Shown: piece by piece, positions 35,276-45,236 of the stretch
Position numbering within the stretch: position 1 is the stretch's first letter
How the letters are laid out: each line of letters begins with the position of its first letter
Assembly: GCA_017165825.1 (NCBI GenBank)
Contig: CM029369.1
Location: 5,163,933 to 5,227,932 of the forward strand
DNA length: 64,000 bases
DNA from: Hepsetus odoe
Lineage: Eukaryota; Chordata; Actinopteri; Characiformes; Hepsetidae
Direction: 5' to 3'
Notes under the pieces: model-generated
Databases searched by the model: none
What the model saw: only the letters and a program-made list of their open reading frames with translations
What the model was told of the DNA's origin: nothing
Made by a program: the position numbers and the translations under genes

Positions 35276-36566
35276 AATAACACAAGGACAAGTCAAGGGT
35301 GGGATCAAACATGAAGCTCATTGCAAAGGTAACAACATTGACCAAGATAAGGCAGTCTGGGTTTACGGGGACACTGGTTTTACCGCGGTCACTGTAGGAG
35401 GTCTTTGGTTTTTGATCCCGGTACCGTTCTTTGAATGCTTTATCCTTGCTTGTTGCTTCTCTTATATTTGCTGGCTCTCTTAATGTTTCATTTTTGGTCT
35501 GTTTTGCACTGTGGACTGTTCATTTAAACTCTGCTTTACATCCAGCCATTTTGGCCTGAGGGTAACTTGGCAGACTTCAGATGTTGGCGAGCGGTTAAAC
35601 TGGAAACTTTACAAGGTGCATTTGTGATGTGCCTTTTCGCCCTGCTCTAAAATCCAGGATGTGTTAGTTCTCTTGTGATGTTAACAGGTGAAGTTCACTG
35701 CTCAGGGCAGGAATCAAATGCATTTTGAGTATTTGCTCCCCTGAAAGCCTGAAGATAATTGCACATGGACTGAAAGCTGTCTAAGAGTGAACTTTACAAG
35801 ATGTTCTTATGAGGAAACATTGCTGAAGGCAAAGACAACTGGCTTAAAATCCCAGATTCATCCAAAGCATGCAGTGAAGTCTCTCCTGATAGAGTGGAGA
35901 CTGGAGGTTGAAGACTGTGACTTGAAGTTGGCCTGTTAAGTGTGATGTTAACACGCTGTGCCAGTTTAGGATAAGCGAATCAGAGTGTGGAACACTTCCC
36001 AGGTGCCCTTCTGCTCTGGTTGCTGGTGTCCCCTCTCTCCTGGCAGGACAGCTGTGCTCGGCAGGGCCAACGAGCTGCTAATTGTTTCATCCAAGAGGAG
36101 GGCAGCCTCTCCACTTACACAAATTACCTCTGAACTAGGAACCAAGGGAAATTAGGCCAAGGTCTCTGTTCCTGGCACAGGACCCACCTGCTGGAAGTCT
36201 CCAGCACTCGCTCTCTCGCTTCCTCTTTCACTGCTTTCCAATCAGGAATCAATACATGACCCAGGACGCCAAAGCAATGAGAGCAGTCTTGATTTCTGGG
36301 TAAAACCATGTCACACCTAATACAGATCTACTACGTACTGCGTGCTCCCCAGTAAGGAGAAAATCAAAGCTATTGATTGAAGGGGAACTAGGAACTGAGT
36401 AGATGTTAGTAGTCTAATTGTTTTTCATACGACAAAGGATTTAACCTCTAAAATTACACGGTGATAAGAAAATCAAGCTGGAACATGATATTCATTGAAT
36501 TATTTCTTTCTGGAAGCAAGTACAGCAGTGCTGTTAAAAGCGTGCATTGTCAAGATTACATCAGTG

Positions 36567-36705
36567 GTGGCAGCAGTGGCCTAGTGTTTAGGGATTAGGC
36601 ACCATGATCGGAAGGTTGTGGGTTTGAGTCCCAGGCCAGTAAGAAACCCTGATGTACCCTTAGGTAAGGTATTGTCCCCATCATTGTCCCTGGGTGCAGG
36701 ATGTA
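36567..36705 (+). mobile_element. SINE-A head, partial copy
   Basis: GGCAGCAGTGGCCTAGTGTT, GGAAGGTTGTGGGTTTGAGT and TCCCCATCATTGTCCCTGGG. The 3' half is missing. Confidence 0.7.
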
Positions 36706-37351
36706 TGGGAGGAATACAGAGGAAGAATTTCAATTTGAAAAATCTTCTAGAATTGTGTTTTTTTTGTCATTGTTATTTTTTATTATAAATTTAAACATGC
36801 TTCGATGAAATACCACAGCAAAACAATCCTAATCACCGCAGGGAAATATTTAGAGTGAAGGAGCCGCGGAACCTTGAATCCAGTGACCCGGTACTGCTCC
36901 CCATGCTGAGAGTTTAATGATGAAGCTTTTCTAAGATGTTTATTGGATCCACGTGACCCTTAACTTGCAAAAATAAACTGTAGAGTCATGTTTGACAGTA
37001 GTTAAGTACAGGGTCAGGAGAATTCTTTTAAAGGGGAGGGACAGAGAGAGAGAGAGAGAGAGAGAAAGAAAGAAAGAACTAATAATAAAAGTGCACGCCC
37101 CTCCAGTTTGCTCTTGCTCTGTTCATTTCTGGTGAACACCCCATTGAACACAAACCCAAAACGCTCACTTAGGAGTGCAGATAAGTTCACAATAAAGTGG
37201 AGGAGGTCAAATCGTTCTGCTGTCCAGCTGCCATGAAGTTATAAAATCACTACAATGTTTCATTTACTAATGAACATAGGGTTTATTATTGTTTGAAAAT
37301 CGTTTAGAATGAATATAATGATGATGAACTACAGGGTTTTTCTCTGGCTTT

Positions 37352-37432
37352 TGCTTTTATGAGCACTGGGACAGGCTCCAGCTCCCCAGTGACCCTAGTT
37401 AGGATGAGCAGTTAAAATAATGAAAGGATGGA
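37352..37432 (+). repeat. SINE-C 3' module relic
   Basis: GGGACAGGCTCCAGCTCCCC followed by GTGACCCTAGTTAGGATGAG is a diverged module end. Confidence 0.45.
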
Positions 37433-37556
37433 GATCATATTTTCCACAATGCATCTTCATTTATAAGCAGTGATGAAATATTGATAACTTAAATAAGATT
37501 ACTTGACAAAAAAAAGAAAAAAAGATGATATCTTTTCATTCTTCCTTCCCTTTCAC

Positions 37557-37557
<1 letters not shown>

Positions 37558-37606
<49 letters not shown>
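37558..37606. repeat. (CT)n microsatellite
   Basis: About 23 pure CT units in a C/T-rich stretch to 37690. Confidence 0.9.
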
Positions 37607-37609
<3 letters not shown>

Positions 37610-37805
37610 GTCTCTCTCTATCTAGTTTGTTTCTCTCACCCTCTGTTTCTCTCCCCATTTCTCCACCCTCCCTCCTCTCTCACCCCACAGTAAATTACAG
37701 TTCAGTCTTTTATTGCACTGCATTACATTGCATTTAAAGGAAGGCATGCATGTTCAAGATGAATGATTTAAAGATTTTGTCAAAAAACAAAGGTGGGGGG
37801 TGCGG

Positions 37806-37918
37806 AGGGCAAGGGCTTTGCTCAGGAACACAAGGGTGGTGATGCTGGAGGTGGGATTTGAACCCGTGACCTCATGATCCATAAGCAAGTGTCCTACCAC
37901 TAGAACACCATCACCCAA
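37806..37918 (-). mobile_element. SINE-B 5' half
   Basis: GGGCTTTGCTCAGGAACACA, GGTGGGATTTGAACCCGTGA and CCTACCACTAGAACACCATC, minus. The 3' end is missing. Confidence 0.7.
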
Positions 37919-38218
37919 GATCTGCAATTATTTACCACCCAGAGAAGGAGGTCAAGTGTAAACAGGAGGTTTTGGATTGGCTGGAGCTTAGACTCCCAAA
38001 GACATGGTCAATGCTGCACCAATCAGGAGCCAGTGCTTGCTTGGTTAATATTTCGACAGCACTGCACGTGAAGTAAAGTCCATGAAAATGAACGGAACTG
38101 ATCTGAACCCTGTTGTGGAATCACTGCCCTACATGATGTAGCTCCCCAGCTGGAAGTTCACTTCATCTAAACTACACTTGATCAGACAGCACACACATCC
38201 CTCACTCTCTTGCTCTCA

Positions 38219-38219
38219 T

Positions 38220-38250
<31 letters not shown>

Positions 38251-38425
38251 TGTACACACACACAAACACACTCAATGTGAAAAGGCAGGCCACCTGGGGT
38301 GCTGCCCAAATTCTGACAGGGTGTTAAATAACAGCCCCTAGTTCCATGAACTAGCTTGTCTAGATGAAGACATTACCACACACTCACACGAATAGACGCA
38401 TGCATACACACACACACGTACACAC

Positions 38426-38463
<38 letters not shown>
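38219..38463. repeat. three (CA)n runs
   Basis: CA runs at 38219-38246, 38404-38418 and 38432-38463, separated by unique sequence. Confidence 0.88.
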
Positions 38464-38465
<2 letters not shown>

Positions 38466-38469
38466 CACT

Positions 38470-40400
38470 GTGTTATAGTGCAGCCTTGAATGCACACTAA
38501 GTGAAACACCTTGTAAATGCACTAATAAAATGTTGCATTTCTCTATTGTGTGTTTTATAGTCTAATTCTACTAAAGCATATTGAAATGTGTTGTTTATTT
38601 CTCGAATGTTTGTGATTAATATCGTTTAGCGATTGTGTATTTTAAAATGCACTGTTGTTTAGTTTTATATCTTCCCTTATAGTTTTGTAATCTTTAATTA
38701 TTGCCTATTTTCAGATCTGCCTACATTTATTTTAGTCATCAATATTATAATTGGTCCCAGTACTAATGAATGGGTATGTTTTTATTTAACTGTATTAGTA
38801 ATTCTTTCTTTAAAACCCTATTTATGATCAGTTATGCATTTTATATCCTGTGACTAAATATGCACTTTTGTATCAATAAGAGTCAGTGCTTTTAACGACC
38901 TGTAGCACATTTTGTATCTACCTAAACAACCGGTCGTGTGCTTTCGGAATCGGAATAACTTTTAGGGAAATGACTGAAATATCTTACCACACCACTTACT
39001 TTCATATCTTACTATACCAGTAATTGTGTATGTGTGTTTCTAACTGTATTACCTTTGTTTTTCAGAAGCTATTCAAGATATTCATAGTGTATTTTTGTTT
39101 CAAAGCATCAGCGCTGATGTAAATTTAGTTCAAGGTAAATCGACTCAACTTACAAACAAAGCAAGTTTCCCTTCTTCAGCAGCAGGGATGGACCCTCGGG
39201 CCTGCTCGGCCTTCACCGTTACTGCTACCTAAAAGAGAAACTGTACCCGGGTCAGGGCATTTTCCCATCGGTTTGGTCTTTCGGTGCTGGAGAGTCATCG
39301 GCATAATTCGTTAACCGTGATAAATCAATGAATGAGATTTTGATTACATTTTGCGAGAAAATGTGAGGATTCTGGAAGTGAACATATCTGAATAGCCAGG
39401 TTTGAGGGTAGAGAGTAAACCAGCGGCAGCTCTGGTAAGAGATTACTGTTTGCTTTCATCACACAAAAAGACTTTCATTGGAATGCTACTGGTAATAATG
39501 GGCTGAACTGGAGGCCTGGTTCTAATAGTGATGGTTTACTGCTGGATTTTGTGTACTCAGTCTGTAATAATTACATTATTGATATTTACAGATGCTTTAC
39601 ATCCAAAGAGACTCACGTGCGAGGAACAGCGTTTAAGTTACTATGCAGCAATTGCCTTACTTGAGCACCAAATGCCACAATATAAAATAAAATAAAAAAT
39701 GCATTAGAATGGACAAAACTGCAGTGCTGAGCAGGATCAGTGGTGATAAGAAGTGAATAGTGCAAGTTAGCTTTTTCGACTGTAACTTGTTTGGATTCAT
39801 TGCTTTAAGTTGCTGAATGCAATCAGAACGGAGCATTTCGGCACAGCCTAAACCCACTACAGTTGGACTGGATTTATCTGGCATCTCTCTCTCCTCCAGC
39901 CGGGCAGGCATGGAGACTTCCGGACTCTCTGTGGGACAGAAGGAGTGCGGGAGGGAAAGGCAGAGTGAGGCTTTTAATAAAAGAGTGCAGTGTGATTTTT
40001 CTCACCTGGAGAGATCCAGACTTGCTCTGAGCTGGAGTCTGATTAGCATAACCAAATACAAAAAGCCCTGTCAGCTCAGAGACAGGCAGCTTAATCAGGC
40101 TGGGTAAAGTAAAAGAAAGAGCCGCTGAGATGCCACAGATGAAAACGAGCGTTAAAAAGCTGCCAAACATCTCTTCATATAACTGTCTAATATGCATAAC
40201 AGGAAAAAAAAATGGCCTGGGCTTCCTCCTGTTTAGATTATAGAGGATCTGCTGTCTGAATGTGTGAAGAAATGTCATATGTGCTTTCTTTCAGGTTTTT
40301 CCTGCTTTAAAGTAAAAACACAAAGCCAAATTGGATTGGAGTGAACATAAACATACATTGGAGCACTAAATAGTGAAGGTCAGATCTGGATCTGGTTGTT
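38470..40400. other. intron sequence, no gene
   Basis: AT-rich, non-repetitive. The 134-codon minus-strand ORF at 39874-40278 shows no domain and is taken as chance. Confidence 0.5.
39586..39655 (-). repeat. SINE-B/L2-type 3' end relic
   Basis: TTTACAGATGCTTTACATCC and AAAGAGACTC resemble the reverse of the GGATAAAAGCRTCTGCTAAA end; short and diverged. Confidence 0.35.
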
Positions 40401-40404
40401 GCAC

Positions 40405-40407
<3 letters not shown>

Positions 40408-40449
<42 letters not shown>
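40408..40449. repeat. (GT)n microsatellite
   Basis: About 20 pure GT units. Confidence 0.92.
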
Positions 40450-40450
<1 letters not shown>

Positions 40451-40898
40451 ACTTTCAGAAAATGTACATAAACTAGCTTTTTATCAACAAAAATGTTCTA
40501 AATGAGTATCAAAATCAGAAAAAATGCTGCCTCACTGTCCTTCAAAATCAATCACACTGGCAGCTACCCATACACACCTCAGCTGCCTCCCGTATTTCTC
40601 TCCCGAGCTTCTGCAGTGGCTGAAGGAGAGATTTCTGAGATCAGATAGATGGTGCATTAGGAACAGGAAAAGACAAACTGAAAAATTTGTTTCCTAAACT
40701 GGTGTTAAAACCTCTTAAAAGGGAAATGAGAACATGGACCTCGTAACAAGCCTGCAAGACATCATAAACCAAACAATTCCTCATCAGATAAAGAGCATTT
40801 TTTTATGTTTGGGCAGAAAAACAGACTTCTCTTTGCTTCAAAAGTGGAAAAAGAAATTGCTGTGAGACAATGTCCAAACACTAAGGCTGGAAAAAATG

Positions 40899-41130
40899 AA
40901 GTGAAAGTGACTAATCTCCCATTCAAAACGCAGCACAGCACTCAAAACAACTATGAAACGGATCCTCTGCATTTAACCTGAACACAGTGTGTAGCAATAG
41001 GCAGCCAAATCCAGCACCCAAGGAGCAGTGACAGGGACGGTACCTCGGGCAAAATAATGGTCTGGGATTCGAACCAATAACCTTCTGATCCTAGGACCTA
41101 GCCTCCCGTACACTTGGCCATCGCTGTCCC
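40899..41130 (-). mobile_element. SINE-A copy
   Basis: GAAGTGAAAGTGACTAATCT tail, GCATTTAACCTGAACACAGT, GGGATTCGAACCAATAACC B box and ACTTGGCCATCGCTGTCCC head. It has a short internal deletion after GGTACC. Confidence 0.78.
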
Positions 41131-41972
41131 ATCACCAGGGTTAAAGAAGGAAAGTTACTGAGAAAAAGGAAATACATCCAAGATGTGGAAGAAGTTTTAA
41201 GGACCGATGAGTTTGCAAACTGCAGTTTGGATTGCTTTTGCAAACTTTGCAAAGCAGAAAACAAAACTTTTCACATTGAACACTGGAGGTGGTTACAAAA
41301 TAGCCACACTAAATCCTAAATGTGTGTGTGTGTGAGTGTTTGCAACTGAGAAAGACCAGGTCCAGAGTTCTGTCCCTCCAGGAAAAAGCTTTTCTTTCCT
41401 GACCGCCTCCTCTTTTTGAGTGGCATTATAAAGTTGAAGTGAGCGCAGGGAAAATATTGACCTTTCTGCCCAGGACTGTGCAGAATCAATGATCAAGGCA
41501 TTAAGTGAATTAGGCGGTGGCAGGGCCTTCATGTTCTCAGAAGGATGAATATGTGAGAGGCTTAATGATGAACTCAGTGGCTTGTGAGAAATGCCTGGTC
41601 AGACGTTTCTCTGGCAAAAAGGTAGCCGACCTCATGATATGAGCTTTATCTCTCCCAGAAAAGATGTTTACCTTAGTTTCGCTTCAGCGCCAGGCTGGTT
41701 CCAGCTGTACAGGCAGCCAGACTAGTGCACAGACGTTCAGGCATTTTATTCTGACCTTATTGAAATAAAAAATGAACTTATTTTGCTTTTAAAGTAGCAT
41801 TAAACTCAAAGGGAGTTTAAAATGAAAGTAACGTATCAGAATTGCTCATAGATTCTGACTTTGCATATAAAAATATCAAACGCGAAAACTTACAGTCCTG
41901 TGCAAAAGTCTCCGGCCTCCACTCGTTCCTTCATAGTTGTCCAAATTGTCTTGTAGTTTTAACTGTATTGTT

Positions 41973-42209
41973 GAAAGTGAAAGTGACTACCCTTGTCATT
42001 GTGAAATGCAGCAGAACACAACGAAATTCAACCTCTGCATTTCACCCATACACACACGTGCAGCAGGGGGCAGCTATTGAAAGCACCCAGGGAGCAGTGA
42101 CGGGGATGGTACCTTGCTCAAGGGTACCTCAGGGCAACTTATTGGTGAGGGAAGACCCACGATCTTCCGATCCAGGGCAACTCCCTAACCACTAGGCCAG
42201 GGCTGCCCC
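41973..42209 (-). mobile_element. SINE-A copy, well preserved
   Basis: GAAAGTGAAAGTGACTACCC tail, ACACACACGTGCAGCAGGGG, GGTACCTTGCTCAAGGGTAC and CCTAACCACTAGGCCAGGG head. It lies 100 bp left of a SINE-C copy. Confidence 0.83.
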
Positions 42210-42311
42210 AGTGAATGGAAAACATCCAAAGATGGGCTTTGGAACGTGCTTCACGAAGCCTGGAGAACTGTTCCTGGAGACATAACGAAATGTCCAAAAG
42301 GTTCTAGATAT

Positions 42312-42448
42312 GTCCCTGTCCCGCTCCTCCCTGCGATGGGCTGGCGACCTGTCCAGGGTGCGTCCCCCGTCCTCGCCCTGTGTGCGCTGGGTTGGACGCC
42401 AGCACTCCCCCGTGACCCCGTTTGGGACAAGCGGCAGAAAATGGATGG
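42312..42448 (+). mobile_element. SINE-C, 5'-truncated copy with 11-bp TSD
   Basis: Flanked by GTTCTAGATAT at 42301-42311 and 42449-42459. It begins GTCCCTGTCCCGCTCCTCC, which is the end of the head region, then CTGCGATGGGCTGGCGACC, and ends AAAATGGATGG. It shows that the head-to-tail junction belongs to one mobile unit. Confidence 0.88.
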
Positions 42449-43588
42449 GTTCTAGATATAAATCCTTAACGGCCAATGGACAAACGGCTGTTTCTTCGAC
42501 TTATTCAGCTCTTCTCCACAAACTCCGGGTTTCTCAAGAATGAAGCATGTCTTATTGTTACTCTAGCACTAAGTACATCAAAACTCTTCTGGAACTATAA
42601 GAAGAATACCACAACTAAACTATTTTAAAACGGGTTACACAAACCAAAGTCAGAGCTCTTAAATCTATAGTTTGCATCACTCAGCACAGCTTTCTCAATT
42701 AGAAAGGTTTTTCTGACATGGGATTGACTTGAATCTAAATTGCCAAACCCTTTTTCAGGACCCCTGAAAATGAGAAGCTGTTGAAAGGGTTTTTTTTGGA
42801 GATAAGCCACAGATGAGCCAGTTTCGGTTCCTTAAAACCAATTCAGTTGATGGTTCTTAAAGTAAAGCACACTAAGATGTGCTGATCCAAGTGTTGGCAT
42901 CCTCCTCACTGAGCAGATTAAAGAATACTCCACTGTTTTGTTTTGCTTTTTCACTTCACAGTGCCAGAACAGAGTAGCGGTAGCAGTGATTCAGCCATGC
43001 CTCCAGCTCCTTCCTCCGTCTCTCTCGGTGCCCTGTGTATTAGTGTAGCTTTTTGATGCTGAACTCCAGGAGCCATGTGGAGACTGGCGGAATACAAAGA
43101 GACTTCACTCTGCCAGAGCTCACACCACAGAAACAGGGAAGAGCAGATCTCTGATTCCAGCGAACGAGACCCGAATGGCTACTAGAATGTTTTACATTCG
43201 ACATACTGCAACATTTCTCCAGATCATAAATCACTGTCGAGCACGTGATTGATTTTTGAAGGACATGGTCAATAGTTTCATCTGATTGAATATTACAGGC
43301 CTAATCAAGGACCACAGAAATCGAAGCACAGCTGCCCCCAGGCTTGCAGCTTACCAGCCGAGAGATTCAGTCAGCCGGGCCGAGCGATGTTATTGGTCTG
43401 TTGTTTAAAGACTCTGTTGCTGTTACAACAAACACTGGCCTGCCAGTCACATTGATTACTGGATCAGGCCTGTAAATAATGCTTCTCTTATCAGATGAAC
43501 AGAGCAACACTTAGATCTAGAGCAAGACCCATCATATCCTCTAGCAGACACCTACTCCCCAGAAAAGAATAAACAAAACTAGCATGCA

Positions 43589-43697
43589 GGATGGATGGAT
43601 GGATGGATGGATGGATGTTTGATTTTCTTCAAGACTGACTGATTGAAGGATGGCTAGACAATAAATAGATTAGACAGACAGACAGATAGACAGACAA
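43589..43697. repeat. (GGAT)n and (CAGA)n microsatellites
   Basis: Seven GGAT units at 43589-43617 and a CAGA/GATA run at 43672-43697. Confidence 0.85.
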
Positions 43698-43966
43698 ACT
43701 ATACTCCTCTCCAGACAAAGGTCCAAAATTTTGCTGGTGGACAGCAATAGGGGGAGTGAATAAAAACCCACCAATCAAAACCTTCTCCACACTAAACACT
43801 GCAACCTCATACAGCATTCTGTACAACCACTGTTTATATTTGCTGACTATTTTTCAGAAACACATTACAAAAGCAACATGCACTTTAGATTTCACTGAAC
43901 TATCACTTTTCATTTTAATCTAATTTCGAATTTCCATTTTTCTGACACAAGCTGCAGAATCATCTG

Positions 43967-44003
43967 CGTGCTCACAATGGCATACAGTCACTTTCACTTC
44001 AGC
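43967..44003 (+). repeat. SINE-A 3' tail fragment
   Basis: TGCTCACAATGGCATACAGT followed by CACTTTCACTTC; only the tail is present. Confidence 0.5.
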
Positions 44004-44890
44004 CACTTCATAAGACTCTGAAATAGTTCAGGTCAACAAGCACATACTCCTTTTCCTTTTAAGTCATGGAAAACTTCTTGAACGGGCCAATCTCAATAAT
44101 AAGTAAGAGTTATAGATTAAAGATTATCAATCACAGAAACCAATAACTCCTGGTCCTGGATCCACTCCACTGAGAGCTTTTCTGCTTTAACACTCGGCTG
44201 GTTTTAGATCATTAGCTGCATCAGGAGTGTTGGGAGCAGAGCGAACTCTGAGTGGTGTTGCACTTTGTTAGTAAATCCTCCAGGATCAGTATTAAGAACT
44301 ACTGCTCAACAGCAATTGCAGAAATACTTTGGCCTAAAACGTAAATGGTAAAAACTGGCTGTACGGAGGAAGTGCTGCAGTTAGATGCTAATGCATTTTC
44401 TGTTTGGCAGCACAGAGATACAAGGAGGCAATCAGCATGAAACGCTAAAGTACAGAAATACAAAGATTCAGTGCCTGGAGCACATTAAAGTGAAGAGGGA
44501 GATACTTGCCCTTTCATTCCCCTCTTGAAGCTGCTTTTACTGGAGAAAAAAAAAAAGCCACCATCGTCAGGGTCAAAATACACTCTGTCTTATAGAGCAG
44601 GTGAAGTGTACAGAGTGGAGGGAGGGAACAAGTACAGCCAAATAAGCCTTTCTAAAAATATATAAAAAAAAAAAAAATTCTAATGATTCATTACAGTGAA
44701 TCGCAAGTGAATCGATTTGCTCAATGTTTGATCACAGAGCAAGAATAAAAAGAACCTCCACAAAAGCAGTATCTCGCAATAAAGTGGACATTTCGAGTTA
44801 CTAATTTAAAGCAAGTAAAAAAAAACAACAACATGGTAATGGAGAGGTGAATAGAATGGATTCTCCCATTACAGTAGCACCTGTAAATGT

Positions 44891-44895
44891 GGTGG
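44891..44895. repeat. target site duplication, left (GGTGG)
   Basis: GGTGG directly precedes the 5' LTR and recurs directly after the 3' LTR at 47841-47845. Five bases is the duplication length usual for Ty3/gypsy integrases. Removing the element and one copy restores a continuous flank, TGTAAATGTGGTGG|AATCGAT. Confidence 0.9.
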
Positions 44896-45225
44896 TGTCA
44901 CGGATCAGGTGTTTTGTGCACGATAGAGGGCGCTCTGTTCTGACGGAACACACCTGAGCTAATGAAGGCACAGGTGTGTTTCATTGGGGCTGACTATTTA
45001 AGCCCCGATGAGTCAGAACAGAGCGCGGCTCATTAGTTAGGCTCTGCCTACACACTGTGGTGGGTTTGTGTTTGGGAATCTGGTGTTCTTGGTTTAGGCT
45101 GCAGTTCTCTTGTTTTAGTTAAGACTGCAGTCCTTGTTTCTTGTTTTGTTAATATAGTTAATAAAGTTACGTTTCGAACTCCTGGCTCAGCATTGGCGTC
45201 CTCCCTGAACCCCGCCACCGTTACA
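44896..45225 (+). repeat. 5' LTR (330 bp)
   Basis: Begins TGTCACGGATCAGG and ends CACCGTTACA. It is a direct repeat of 47511-47840 with no mismatch found. It contains a TATA-like TATTTAAG (44995-45002), a predicted RNA start near 45025, and AATAAA at 45160-45165. A set of perfect inverted repeats surrounds the TATA box. Confidence 0.96.
44995..45002 (+). promoter_or_regulatory. LTR TATA box
   Basis: TATTTAAG lies in the loop between the short inverted arms GGGGCT (44986-44991) and AGCCCC (45001-45006). It is about 30 bases upstream of 45025, the point where complementarity to the primer site begins. That spacing supports 45025 as the 5' end of the RNA. The same box is present in the 3' LTR near 47610. 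Confidence 0.7.
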
Positions 45226-45226
45226 G

Positions 45227-45236
45227 AATGAGCCGC
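45227..45236 (+). other. self-priming primer binding site overlapping the start codon
   Basis: AATGAGCCGC, one base after the 5' LTR, is the exact reverse complement of GCGGCTCATT at 45025-45034 in the LTR. That LTR position is where transcription should start, judged from the TATA box. In Tf1 of fission yeast and vertebrate sushi-type elements the 5' end of the RNA folds back on such a site to prime minus-strand synthesis. Here the site includes the ATG (45228-45230) of the IQ ORF. I saw no tRNA-type TGG primer site. Confidence 0.75.

Larger units (their letters stand above)
34620..37500. other. intron sequence with two SINE heads
   Basis: Other than the SINE-A heads at 35163 and 36567 and a GA run at 37042-37076, nothing recognised. 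Confidence 0.5.
42860..44890. other. intron sequence before the LTR element
   Basis: 43270-43500 (CCTAATCAAGGACCACAGAA, GCTTACCAGCCGAGAGATTC, GATTACTGGATCAGGCCTGT) is complex unique sequence and might be conserved. The rest holds microsatellites and A-runs at 44543 and 44665. Confidence 0.4.

Noticed and set aside
39874..40278. 134-codon minus-strand ORF with one hydrophobic segment
   Set aside because: No family resemblance; probably chance within intron 1.
42246..42455. Apparent protein (MGWRPVQGASPVLALCALGW type) seen also at 14041-14286 and 54655-54858
   Set aside because: It is a chance translation of the SINE-C module, which is why it recurs.
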